From: Oehlia diaphana
Taxonomy: Eukaryota; Glomeromycota; Glomeromycetes; Glomerales; Glomeraceae
NCBI GenBank assembly: GCA_003833135.1
Contig: QZLH01000546.1
Coordinates: 1-54,033 of the forward strand
Direction of reading: 5' to 3'
Length of the DNA stretch: 54,033 bases
Below are positions 12,988 to 25,322 of this stretch, piece after piece (the first letter of the stretch is position 1; each line of letters opens with the position of its first letter). Made by a program: the position numbers and the translations under genes. The notes beneath the pieces are model-generated. The model searched no databases and was not told the origin of the DNA. It worked only from the letters and a program-made list of their open reading frames with translations.

Positions 12988-15274
12988 TTAGGCACACCCA
13001 TTTCTCATTGCCGTTCCTACGTGCGCCTTTCTTGCATCTTGTCCAAAAGATAAACTTTTTTTGGTCTCGTTGGTCGAATCAGTAGAAGGTGATACGTTAA
13101 CTAGCATACACACTTTTGCGGTACCGCCTTAATAAATGAATAAATATATATATATGTATATATAAAGGATTAATACTTGAAAAATCAATGAGATCAATAG
13201 AATACAATAATACTTTACCAAGTGAATATTTTAACAAACTTGTTAACACCGAGTCACGATAATTAACGTGGTTCGATTTGTCCTTAATTTGTTGAATCAC
13301 ATATCTAAGGTAGAAAAGAGATTTGTTTATACTCTGTGCCTCAGTCATTTGATCGCCTACAGAGCCAGATTTATCAATATTTTCAGATCCTGCTAGATCG
13401 ACTAGGCTAAGAGAACCTCGACTGCTCATTTTTTCAAGTGGATTTTCTCCTTCTAAGTGAAGGATAAATACACCATGACTTCTTGAAGAAACAGAATTAG
13501 AATTAGTTGATGACTTAGATCTACGATTCGAGGCTTTGCCTATTAATATTTCCATATCTTTCTTTTTACTGATTTTGACTAGGAAATTAAAAAAGGTTAG
13601 CCATGATAATAAATAGAATTAACATAAATTGAATAAAAATTATTTACGTCTTTCGGCATTCTCAATGATTGTCATGCGAGTGTCTTCATTGTATACTATC
13701 TTGCATAAATCCTTGCTCTCCTTAAATGATTTTTTGCGATCCTTGCATGATTTTTTGCGATCTTTATCCTCGTCTATAAGTAAGTCTTGAATTGTTTCGT
13801 TATAAATTTCAATATATTGAACGTATACCTCAAAGTTCCATCCAAGTTTATTCGTTTCCTCAATTTTATCAAAAATTTCATCAATTGATCGAGGAATGAC
13901 TCCTTTCTTTTCTGGACTGTTCACGTTACCTTCCATTGTATAAGTTTTTCCAGACCCTGTTTGCCCATATGCAAATATACAAACGTTGTATCCATCAATA
14001 GCTGATTGCACAAGTGGACTAAGTTCTAGGTAAACTTCTTTTTGATCTGCACTTGTATTGAATACGTGATCAAATTCGTATGTTGACTTTTCGATTTGCA
14101 TCTGCCAAAGTCTTAATCTCTTGGTGGAAACTTGAATAGTATGCTTATCATCAAAGCATTCCAAGCTAACCTGTTCAATTTCTTTCTCTTTATCAGTATA
14201 TGGACGAACACGGCACATTACTCGAATGTTTCCCATGAGATCTAGATTTTGGTTATGCAAATCCTTTCGAGTATTTTCTTCCGCTTTCAATCCAGCATAA
14301 ATTTCTTGTATTTGTTTAAGCTGATACTCGTACAATAATCTTTTTTCTATGATTTTATTATTCCTAAGTTCTAAACCTTTTCTCGATTCTAAGATGATTT
14401 CACTAAGTTTGTTGCTCTCTTCATTTGCTACATCACAATGCTCATTGAGCGTCTTCAACTCTTCATTATACGTGGCTGTTTGTTTCTACATTAATAAACG
14501 TACGAATGGGACAGATTTTATGGTACATTATTATTTTTTTTTGTAAAAAAAAAAAAAAAAAAATTAGATTACCTTCATTTGTTCAATACTCTTAAACAAT
14601 GTCTCGTGTTCGTTTTCGACTCGAACCAAATCATCACGTATTTTCGAGATTCTAGACCTTATGGCTTCATTACGTTTTTTAATTTCAATCATTTCGCGTC
14701 GAGACTTGGCTAATTGCATTTTACCCTCTAAAATCCCTTCACGCGACCTACTCCTCTCGGTCATAGACTTGGTAACAAGTTGCAATCGCTGTTTACTCTC
14801 TAAAATCCCTGCACGCGACCTATTCTTCTCGGTCATAGATTTGGTAACAAGTTTTAAAGGCTTTATAGGACAACTCTTTGTAACAGTTCTTCCATAGTTA
14901 ACTGACTTCTCACTTGCCTTCACAATTGCCTTCCCACTCGGCCTAGACATAATTTTCTTAGGAACAGGAAGCGCTGTAAATCTCTTTGTATCATTGACGA
15001 TATTATTAAAAGGAACTTTTCTTGTTTTTGTTGTAGCCTTTTTATTAATAATACCACTTGTTACATTGTTTTTTGAATTAATACTCGTACTGGGAACATT
15101 TTCAACGTTAAAACTATTACCAGTTTTTCATTAAAATATTTATTAATTTAAAAAATTTAGAAAAATTAGGAAGAAAAGAAAAGGAAAAACATACTTCTTA
15201 GCTTTTTTATTAATTAATAGTTCTTCGTTATTTCGTTTTCGTTTCGGGTTAGGTATATTTTTCTTTGGATCCAT
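12988..15274 (-). CDS. Kinesin-14 (C-terminal motor kinesin, KIFC1/Kar3 type)
   Basis: Five exons, 15274-15195, 15113-14573, 14485-13648, 13578-13219 and 13127-12988, join in frame to 652 residues, close to the length of KIFC1-type kinesins. Residues 1-26 are basic with an NLS-like PKRKR. Residues ~130-290 are a charged coiled-coil stalk. The neck/motor junction NLDLMGNIRVMCRVRPY (~288-303) is the kinesin-14 signature and places the motor at the C terminus. P-loop GQTGSGKT is at 381-388, switch I NSVSSRSH at 514-521, switch II DLAGSE at 546-551, followed by INKSL and YRDSVLTSLLKYSLGG. Such motors move toward microtubule minus ends and work in spindle assembly or nuclear movement. The last exon (13127-12988) is short and was found by its acceptor and by kinesin similarity. 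The stalk contains a 24-residue tandem duplication. Confidence 0.93.
14708..14851 (-). repeat. 72-bp in-frame tandem duplication in kinesin stalk
   Basis: Two adjacent 72-nt units (14851-14780 and 14779-14708) each encode 24 residues beginning LVTKSMTE and containing GILE. The reading frame is kept. The units differ at several codons, so the duplication is not brand new. It adds about seven coiled-coil turns to the stalk. Confidence 0.9.
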
Positions 15275-15296
15275 ATTTAAAAAAAAGAGAGAAATA

Positions 15297-15372
<76 letters not shown>

Positions 15373-16232
15373 GTACTTTTAAAGAGAGTAAAAAAAACTT
15401 TAAATATAAACTATCATTTGTTTATTCCTTTTATTCAAATGATTCTACTGGTCATATATTCCATTGTTTTTTTTTTNNNNNNNNNNNNNNNNNNNNNNNN
15501 NNNNNNNNNNNNNNNNNNNNNNNNNNNNNNNNNNNNNNNNNNNNNNNNNNNNNNNNNNNNNNNNNNNNNNNNNNNNNNNNNNNNNNNNNNNNNNNNNNNN
15601 NNNNNNNNNNNNNNNNNNNNNNNNNNNNNNNNNNNNNNNNNNNNNNNNNNNNNNNNNNNNNNNNNNNNNNNNNNNNNNNNNNNNNNNNNNNNNNNNNNNN
15701 NNNNNNNNNNNNNNNNNNNNNNNNNNNNNNNNNNNNNNNNNNNNNNNNNNNNNNNNNNNNNNNNNNNNNNNNNNNNNNNNNNNNNNNNNNNNNNNNNNNN
15801 NNNNNNNNNNNNNNNNNNNNNNNNNNNNNNNNNNNNNNNNNNNNNNNNNNNNNNNNNNNNNNNNNNNNNNNNNNNNNNNNNNNNNNNNNNNNNNNNNNNN
15901 NNNNNNNNNNNNNNNNNNNNNNNNNNNNNNNNNNNNNNNNNNNNNNNNNNNNNNNNNNNNNNNNNNNNNNNNNNNNNNNNNNNNNNNNNNNNNNNNNNNN
16001 NNNNNNNNNNNNNNNNNNNNNNNNNNNNNNNNNNNNNNNNNNNNNNNNNNNNNNNNNNNNNNNNNNNNNNNNNNNNNNNNNNNNNNNNNNNNNNNNNNNN
16101 NNNNNNNNNNNNNNNNNNNNNNNNNNNNNNNNNNNNNNNNNNNNNNNNNNNNNNNNNNNNNNNNNNNNNNNNNNNNNNNNNNNNNNNNNNAAAAAAAACT
16201 ATAAAAAATATTTAAAGTTTTTTTTTTTTAAA

Positions 16233-16279
<47 letters not shown>

Positions 16280-17026
16280 ATTAGATTAAAATGATTTGCA
16301 TTATACACTACCAAAAAGAAAGTAGCATCTTTTTTTTTATACATATATACACATATATATAAAATGAACAAAAAAAAAATACATATAAACATTTATAATT
16401 ATACTTTCATATATATCTATCTATAACTCAAATGAAGACTATTTACTACTTTTGATTTCGTTTATGAAAACGCAATTTTCTAATGATCTTTGAGAAAAGA
16501 GAAAAAAATAAAAGTGGTTAAGCTAATTAATAAAAATGAATGTAAAAATGGGTGAACAAGGAAGATGATAATCAATGAAATAATAAAGAATGTGAAAGAG
16601 TAAAAATTCGCAAATGAATAACTATTGAAAAATGATGATTGCGTTATAATTAGCGAAAAATTTTATAACCAATGTTCAAACAATGAATGAATTGTCAGCA
16701 ATTTTTTTTTTTTTTTTTTATACGTCAATGACATTAAAGATAAAATCACAATCACATTCAAGAACGATTTTTTTTTAATTAAGACCAAAGACCGAATGTG
16801 TCAAGATAGGAGTGAGTATAGAGAGCATAATAAATAATAATTATTATATAAAACATTATTAAGAACTTCATTAAAGTTAATGTAAATCAATAAACAGAGA
16901 ACGAAATTTTATATTTGTACATACTATGAACAAAGAAATGCAATAAAAATTATCTTACATTACTCTTGCCGTAATGTCTTGACAAAAGCAACACCCTCCT
17001 CCGTTCACAATGACTCGACTTTTCCA
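15275..17026. other. Intergenic with assembly gap: kinesin 5' flank and NOT2 3' flank
   Basis: Low-complexity DNA around a 714-base gap. A-runs of about 30 lie at 15313-15372 and a T-run of 42 at 16237-16278. From about 16290 to 17026 the DNA is AT-rich without gene signals and probably includes the NOT2 3' UTR. Confidence 0.6.
15477..16190. other. Assembly gap (714 Ns)
   Basis: An unbroken run of N. It is preceded by a T-run and followed by an A-run, so the failure to assemble probably reflects homopolymer or A/T-palindromic sequence. Nothing can be said about its content. Confidence 0.99.
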
Positions 17027-19550
17027 TTAAAAATCTTTGAGCCCACTTTGAGCTATATAATGACCACCTTGTCCAAGGCCAGGTCCTAATGGATGATGTG
17101 GACCAATTGTTGGATGGTGTAATTGCTGTAATTGTTGTAATTGTGCAGGAGTAGCGCCACCTAATCCAGCCAAAGCATTAGCACCACCGGCCCCTGAGGG
17201 TATATTATTACTAAGACCCATCAGACTTGACATATTCATTGAATTTACTGAAAGATTTTGCTGTACCGCCTGCTGCAAGCCCGTAGGCGCTAATGAGGAG
17301 AGATTGGATGATGATGAACCACCCATGCTACTAATACTACTCATGCTATTCAACATAGGACGTTCTTCTAAAGCATCATATACAAGAACAAATTCTTTTT
17401 TGACTTTTTCCCATGATTCTGGATCAAAATAGATATAGTTTCCACGTTCGTAACTCTGCGTTTTTGCAACTGGGTCTGTACCAAACTCTTTTGTTAACCA
17501 GAACTGATGTTCTTTATGATATCGCCAATTACGATTATATCTGATGATAAAACAAATATATATTAAATAAAAAGAAAAAAAATAAGGGCGGGAGTCAGGG
17601 GAAATCAAAATTTTTTTTATTGATTCACTTGCTGATCACAGTCATGTGAACAAAGTTAACAACAAAAATTACTCAAAAATTCTGGATTTCCCTTTTTTTT
17701 TAACTGACACTCTCCCTTAAATTTTAATAATGATACTTATAACTCACAATTCTTGAGCTGCAGCTTCTTGTAATATATCTCGAGGCATGCTATAGAAAAT
17801 GTAAAAGAGCGTTTCATCAGAAAATGATCCTATTTTCGATTGAGCTGGTGGTGGTGGTTGAACGTTATAACAAGACGGTAAATGGTACTCAGGTTCAATT
17901 AAACCAGCGACTTGATTATTCTCTGCCCAAGGTGACGTAAATGTTGCGTAAAGTGCACTATAAGATCATATAAATTAATGAGAAAAATAGAACAAAAGTA
18001 GAAAAGATTTATAAATACTTACTCTGGTGAATTTAAATTTAATCCTAAAGTTGTTAGATCACTCCCTAATGCCAGCATGCTTAAATCAGGATCGGTCATT
18101 CGTATTACACTTAATAAACCGAGTAAACCAAATTCATCTGCCGATGCCACGGACGATGACGACGACGATGATTGGTTCAACGAAGGTGTACCCCCTACAT
18201 TTGATTGCAAATTAGGTATGCCTATTGATGGTGGATATGGCGTACCCGTTAAGGTTGATGTCGTTGAGTATGGCGTTGTTGGAGTAGGCCATGTTAATGA
18301 ATACGCCAACATCGAAGATGAGGATGAAGAAGGATTTTGTTGCATTATTTGTACACTACCTCCGGATTTTGTAGAGAAATTCTAACAAAAATAATTTTCA
18401 AAAAAATATATATATGTATATATATATAATGATTGACCAATATCCGATATTATTCAAATCGTGAGGTAAAAAAATCCATCATGCGTGTAAAAAATCGTAT
18501 ACCAACAATTAAAAAAATTGTAAATTACGATAAATGGTAATAATATTATTTTTAAATATTACACACACCTTTTTGTCTTGTTCGGACACGGAATTCATTT
18601 GTGATTGACTCGATGGTCTTATTCCGCCTGAGGATCAACATCAAAGGAGCAAAATCTTAATTTTCGTATTCTGCACAAATCCCAATTATTGAGAGTCAAA
18701 CTTAACTAAAAATACACCCCATATTTTTTTTTTTTAAATTTAAATATGGGTAACGTACCATTGCTCATTCGACCATCCTGAATGCCAGATGACATGTCCG
18801 TTGACATAGTATTTCCATTACTTAATCCATCCACATTATTTTGTTGTTGATGGTTCACCAAATGATGTTGCGATACACCAGGCTGTGAACCAACTACCCC
18901 ACGATTTCCTGAATTATTCGTTGCACCTGGTAAAGCTGGAAAGTCGTCAATAGTAAATTCTTGCGATGTTTGTTGGTGATGAATTGACCTGTTATCATTT
19001 AAAGTAGTATTTGTTCCGGTCTGTGCCGTATTCGCATAGCTTGAACTCATTCCTGTTGCAGATGAGTTATTCGACGTTGTATTTGCACTTCCTAAAGCAG
19101 GAAATTCAGACATATCCAAAATATCATTCTGTTGAGAATGCACGCTATGTATTGCACTAGGATATGATGTAAAATTTTGTTGTCGTGTTGAAATGTTTTG
19201 AGAAGTTAAAGAAGAACCTGGAGTAAAATTCCATGACGGTACATTCGTTGCTAAAAAATTAAAATTTAATTAACGTATTGAATTAATTAAATGAATTGAT
19301 CAAAATTAAAATTATTTTTAAATTATTTTATATTGATCTTTTAAAAATTTCTTGGATCAAAAAAAAAAAATAAAAATAAAATTATTAATATAATACCAAT
19401 CCTTCCATTGACTCTAGACATCAATGGATTTCCTCCAGCAGTTCTTTGAGGCATCGAAGTTGGTGGATATGCAGAATTAATTGGACCCGGCCGATTAGCT
19501 TGTTGAGCTGGATTTACAACTGCTATTTTTTTTATTTATTTATTTAATTT

Positions 19551-19606
<56 letters not shown>

Positions 19607-19783
19607 ATATATATATATATATAGTTAATAAATTTTCTTTTAAATAATAAATAATTAATTTATAATGATATAATAAATTATTTTACCTGTCATACCTGAC
19701 CGATTCATTAAGCCTCCTCCTGGTTGTGGACCAAATCGATTAGGGGTATTGATTGTTTTAATGATATTGCTGTTGGCAGGCAT
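17027..19783 (-). CDS. NOT2: CCR4-NOT complex subunit NOT2 (CNOT2)
   Basis: Seven coding exons, 19783-19687, 19522-19397, 19250-18759, 18627-18569, 18381-18023, 17957-17748 and 17540-17027, give 618 residues in frame. The N-terminal two thirds is Ser/Asn/Gln/Thr-rich and carries two FPAL motifs (SEFPALGS and DDFPALPG). The NOT2/NOT3/NOT5 C-terminal domain spans about 378-510: FTSPWAE, the FYIFYSMPRD block (~429-438), LQEAAAQELYNRNWRYHKE, then a WLTK strand and YFDPESWEKVKKEF. A low-complexity tail of about 108 residues (Met/Ser/Gly, then Gln/His/Pro) extends past the domain. In fungi and animals NOT2 binds NOT1 and NOT3/5 and holds the cytoplasmic deadenylase together. A likely 5' UTR intron runs 19876-19789. 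The acceptor of coding exon 2 is ambiguous by one codon. Confidence 0.95.
19553..19599. repeat. 47-nt T homopolymer inside NOT2 intron 1
   Basis: Uninterrupted T on the plus strand, so A47 in the transcript, lying about 30-76 nt before the acceptor of NOT2 coding exon 2. Its true length is uncertain in short-read assemblies. Confidence 0.9.
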
Positions 19784-19788
19784 GGATT

Positions 19789-19876
19789 CTAAATTGAGTA
19801 TAATATGTATTGATTTTAAATAAAAGAAAAAATATTTTATTTTTTATAAAATAATAAAAAATAAAATATAAAATAC
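19789..19876 (-). other. Probable 5' UTR intron of NOT2
   Basis: A CAG|GTATTT donor at 19877/19876 and a TTTAG acceptor ending at 19789, only five bases before the NOT2 start codon. The 88-nt length matches the other introns of this gene. Confidence 0.55.
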
Positions 19877-22800
19877 CTGAAAACAAATATTATTTTTAAA
19901 GTTTTTTGTTGGTTAGCTTTAAAAAATGTCTTGAGAAGAAAGAAAAAAGCCAACCAGTTGTATACTTTGTACAAGGAGAATCGTATTGTTTATTAACATT
20001 TAAATATCGTCTAATTGGCGACACAAGAAAACTTCTCTATTTAGAGTTCAAAAGTCACATGACTTAATTCTCAAGTTGATCAGAGGATCAGTGATACAAG
20101 TTCAAATAGGTTGATTTACCCGAATGCTAAATATATAATGTGAATTTCCCTTTGCCAAAAATAAAAAGTTTGTTGTCACGTGAAATCAAAATGAAAAAAA
20201 AAAAAAAATTTGGGAATGTATTTCATTATCCAGTTTTCGTTTCATTGGAAATGGAAATTAATTTCTAAAAACTTTCGAAAAAAGGATAAGTTTATGCGGA
20301 GGATGATTTACAATGCTCAATAATGCTTAATCAAACATAAAACGTCCGTAAATGAAAAGCCTCTAAAGATCGTAGCTAAGCCACTCTTCGAATAACACGG
20401 AAGTGGATAATTTACGACACATTATTTAGAAAAAACCAGGAAAAACCTTTATAGAAAACTTTTTATCGGATAGAACATGTGACCATTTCATTTAATTTGT
20501 TAAATAACCTTTTTTATAATTGTGTCACAAATAAAATTTGAATGGTTTTGAACGTAAATAGTTAGAAAAATCGATTTAAACTTAAATAATAATGAAAATA
20601 AACTTGTTATCATTCAAAAAGAATCAAGTTAATTGATTTGATTGTACAAGTTTTTTACAATTGAAAATACAAGAATATAATGAAGATTATTATTTTTTTT
20701 TTTTTAAAAAAAAAAGTTTTCTCCAATCTATAATAAAGATAGTGAATTTACAAATTACATAGCTAAAGAAACGAAACGTTACATTTGGGGAATTTAGATT
20801 TTTGACAAATGACGTGTACATACGTGATTGCCTGACAATTGATTATCATCAAAGATTACGTAATTGAGATTTATAGATTTTATATCATCGTTATTGCTAT
20901 CTAATTCTTTAAAGGCAAAGTGTGTGTGATCAAATTTTGTAACATGATAAAATGGATCATTCTAGCAATTTTGGATCATGTGGTATACGACGTAACGTAC
21001 TAGAGAAGTCTAGCATTTTCCTGGATTTGGGCCGACATAAATTTCCACGTGATCGTGTTTCGTGACTCTCTCGTCAACTACTGCGTCACTACTGCGTCAG
21101 CGTGTACACGTGATAATTTGGCCTGAATTATGGGGCGTCCTTATCTTACAGGGGGGGTATACAATCTTAACGTACTCCTTGGCGGCCCGAGTTTAGGAGT
21201 TATGCACGTGCACGTGCGTTAATTCCGGCCAGTTCCGTATTATGAAATAGCGTTATGGAATGGCGCGATGGCGTGATAAAAAATGAAATAACTTTAGATG
21301 ATCATGTGATAGTGAAATTTTTTATGATAAAAACGTAATCTTTGGCCTGTATTATGAAATTTGGCCAAAATTAACAATGTGGTGTTAAGTGCGACATGGT
21401 CACGTGGAATGAATTTCTTTTGAAATATATCCTTCAAATTTATCTTATTTATAATAATCGATGAAAATATAATACATGAAAATTTTTTGTACCCACAAAA
21501 AAATAAAAAAAAAAAAATAAAAAAAAATTACAAAAAAAAAACCCAATTTTTTAGAAAATAGAAACATTTTATTTATAAAAATTTTTTTCAAAGACTGATT
21601 TTTCTTTATTTATCACGTGAGATTAAAATATAAATCCATAATTTTGGTAATTTGTAATTTTGGTAAAATTCTAATTTCAGTAATTTCAAGTAATTTTAGT
21701 AATTTCAATAATTTTAGTATATTTCAGTCGATGAATAAAAAAAAAAAAATAATAATAATAAAATGTAATAAAATATACTTAACAGATTAAAACCCTTCAA
21801 TGGTTTATATAATCACATAAATTTTTTACAATATTACAATATATATAATATTATATATTATTATATAATAGTCATAAACTAAACCTAATAATAAAATTTA
21901 ACAATATAATATAATAATTAAATTAAACCTACAAGTACCTACAATAATTACAGTAATTGTATATTAAACATAATTGTAAATTACTTTACAACATATAAAA
22001 TATTTCATGTAACCAAGTAAAGTAAATGGTATGTACATGCAACGAAAAGTAAGAAGCATGATGAAGACATAATACCTTACTTTTTTTCCTTAATGATTAG
22101 TGCCGCGTTGCAATCATCGTGGTTGAAATTGACGTGTAAAAATTGTATGTGAACTGTGCGAATGTGCATTCCATTACATTTAGTTAAACGAACGAGTCAT
22201 ATGTTTCAAATGGTATAACAAAATAAAAAAAAAAAAATTATTGATAATTGTAGATGGTTTCCTTAAAGAATAACGTCAATATACTAATATCGGAACATAT
22301 CACAAAATGCAATGCATACGTACAGAAATAATACGGAATAGACGGAAGTTCATATCTGTACATTTATGTAATTTTTTTTACATCAGGAGGTCAGTCACAA
22401 AAAAATGACTTGCATCTCCATCTCCACTTCGTTTTTATAAAGAATTGAAACACGCATCGCCATGAATTAATGACTTGAATGCCACGATTTTTTTTTAAAT
22501 GAATTAACCCACATATCAAAATCTATAAAATCTATAAAAGTGTGTTACACTATAGTTTAAATAATTAATTAATTATTGTTTTGACATTTTTTATTCATTT
22601 TACGATAAATAAAAAAAAAAAAAGGGATGATAGCTGCGATTACGAAATTTGGGCCCCACATTTTACATATTTTATGGGAACCTTTAATATTATTAGAATA
22701 AAGTTTAATTATTAAGATATATGGGAAATTATTGAATTTTGTGGAAGTTACACGATGCAGATATTCATCTCATTTAAAAGAATTTTTAGTAAGAATAATA

Positions 22801-24028
22801 AAAAAGTTAAAAACTTAATAGTAAAAAATTAATGATAACGAAAAAAAATATTAAACCTTAAATGTTATTTTAGAAAAAATCAAGAATTATTCAGCCATCG
22901 ATAAAAATGATAAAAATGATAACTTTATTACAACCGGGGATATTTGGTGTACCATAATAAAAAGTGTTTGTTAGTTTGTTAGGGTAAATCTTTGTTTATA
23001 ATATAAATAAAACAATCTTGAATCCAAGAAGGTTGAAAAATAATTATATAGTATACATACGAACACCACAGTAGGTAAGTATTTTTGTTCATCAAACCGA
23101 TCGCGTATAATTTTTCCATTTCCTTCACATCTTCTCATTTACAATCAAGTTTAATCTAGAATATTTTTGATTGTTCTAAATACAGGGACTATGAATTCTT
23201 TAAAAGATAAAATAAATTTTAGCAATTGATGGATACTGTGCTTTCATTCTATACATAAAAGTCGATATTGTGTGTAGATAATTTTTTTTTTTTTTTTTTT
23301 TAAAACAATAAGAAAAAGTAGCGTAGCGTTACATGTTTCAACTTGTATTATACCATTAAAAGTATTCATGCAAAGGAAGAAAACATTGGAAATGCAAATA
23401 GAAGCAAAAAAAAAAAAAATTTGCAGATTATTCTTTAAAAAAAAAAATCCAAGTTTCGGTTAGAGTATCTAGACATCTTTTTTACTTACCAGATATAGGC
23501 TTATAGAGCAATAAGCACATTCTTATTCACCTTGTACCACTCGTGCATTATTTAGTAAGACTGAATGTGATTTTTATGGATAATCTTTTCCTTAGAATAA
23601 TGGGAAACGAAATAAGAATTGAAAAAAAAAAATTTTTTTTTTTTTTTTACAGATTCATTTTCTCACATTTACGCGTAAGTGAAATTTTAAAAAATAATTT
23701 TTGAAAAAAAAGATTGTCATTTTTATTATTATGATTATTGCATGATTATTTTCATCATCTGATGATCTTTTTTTTTTTTTTTCAGCTTTGACCTCTCTCG
23801 TCGGCGGAAAACTCGAAAAATTTGATAAAACTTTATGATATAAATAGTATGATACCAAATATTTTCCTTTGTTTAAACGAAAGATTATTTTCCACAGAAA
23901 AAAAAAAAAAAATTGGCGTGCGTCAAATTTAACTTTTTATAAGCGCAGTAAATCCATATATGAGCTTTATTATAGTTTATTAATAAACAAACAAAAAAAA
24001 AAAAAAATTTTTTTAAAAAAAAAAAAAA

Positions 24029-24070
<42 letters not shown>

Positions 24071-25045
24071 TTAAAAAAAAAAAAAAAAAAATTCTGAAAC
24101 AAAGGATTTATGACATACAAGTAGGATTGTACTACCAATCCAAAAATTTACTTTCAATATACCTAGTTTTATACCTAGTAACAAAGTAAAGAAGATTAAT
24201 ATAGTAATGATCAAGGGTACTTTAATGTATGTCATCATCATAAACCCTAAAAAGTATAACCGTGGATGTGTCACTTAAAATTGCAAAATCGTTGGTAAAC
24301 AGTTATAGTTTATTACTTTATATGGTAATTTTAAAATTACCACGTTGTAAACCAATCAATATAAATTTGATTGATCGACTTTTTATTATTTTTGAACCTC
24401 ACTTTAAATTATTATGATCATGTTTATCTTCCATATACGAGGATAAATATTTATTATAGTTTATATTAGTGAAACAATTATTAAGAACGCGGTTCAATTA
24501 TTTTTTTATATTGGTAGAATAACCGGACGAGGACGGCGATATTCATCTGCAGTGTTTAGTTATGTGCACATACAAACAAAAAAAAAAAAAAATGCTACCT
24601 ACATTCCTAAACAATATCTATTTTCTTCTTCCCCCTTTAAACTTGTATTATACTTTTTCCTTTTCCTTTTTTTTCTCAGAAATCAAAATTTACCTTTTTC
24701 AATATATATATATAATTTTTTGTGTATTATAATCATCTGTTTTTTATCTTTTTTTGTAATTGTTACTTTATATTTTTACTGTAAGGTGCATGTATATTAT
24801 TATTTTTATCAATTGATTGTTTTATCTTTATATCAATTTTCTTTATATATAAGGACCTTCCATTTTCTCTTTTCCCCCCATTATTTTTTTTTTTGACGCG
24901 CAATTATAATTTCACGAAGAAAAAAATCATATTGTGTAAAAAAAGAAAATTATCCAAAGCATTTATTTTAACAAGCATTTTTTTTTTTATTCTCTCTTCT
25001 CAAAGAAAAAAATTATCAAAATTATTTTACAAAAAATAAATAATA
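19877..25045. other. Gene-free interval, NOT2 to alpha/beta hydrolase
   Basis: No coding region with family resemblance on either strand. The NOT2 and hydrolase genes diverge across it, so both promoters lie here. It holds many A/T homopolymers (the densest at about 23995-24092), a relatively G+C-rich island at about 20990-21260 with CACGTG sites, and a pyrimidine-rich stretch at about 24600-24890 upstream of the hydrolase. No tRNA or rRNA was recognised. Confidence 0.6.
20177..21618. promoter_or_regulatory. Cluster of seven CACGTG (E-box type) sites
   Basis: CACGTG occurs at 20177, 21046, 21107, 21205, 21211, 21401 and 21613 (first base of each). Two are directly adjacent (21205-21216), and five lie within 361 bases. 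The surrounding DNA is strongly A+T-rich, so far less than one copy is expected in this length. CACGTG is the core bound by bHLH factors such as fungal Cbf1 and Pho4. Which gene it would serve is unknown: NOT2 starts about 0.4 kb from the nearest site and the hydrolase about 3.7 kb away. Confidence 0.5.
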
Positions 25046-25319
25046 TGTAAGTATATATTTTTCGTTCTTATCTGTACAATGGGTAATGTTTTTTTTTTTC
25101 AAAAAAAAAAAAAAAACGTTTCTTCACTTGTAATATGCTGTCATAACCTTTCCACTTATCCTCTCCACTTATCCCACTCCTCAACTTCAACTATTGATAT
25201 TTGTACAAAATTTCTGTACATAAACAATTACTCGCATATTTAATGATTCATCCATTTAATGACCGCATAGTTTGTTTAACATTTAATTTTTGTACCTTTT
25301 TTTTTTATTTTTATTTTAG
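25046..25319 (+). other. Probable 5' UTR intron of the alpha/beta hydrolase
   Basis: A strong GTAAGTATAT donor at 25046 and a TATTTTAG acceptor ending at 25319, three bases before the start codon. The interior is T-rich. At 274 nt it is longer than the coding introns in this window. Confidence 0.55.
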
Positions 25320-25322
25320 TAA

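Noticed and set aside
15265..16215. Open frames running through the N gap
   Set aside because: They consist of homopolymer codons and undetermined bases.
18027..18385. Plus-strand open frames with an Asp-rich run
   Set aside because: Antisense to the Ser-rich exon 5 of NOT2; the Asp run is the complement of Ser codons.
24552..24896. 114-residue plus-strand Phe/Tyr-rich frame
   Set aside because: Composition reflects a T-rich pyrimidine stretch upstream of the hydrolase; no domain or codon signal.
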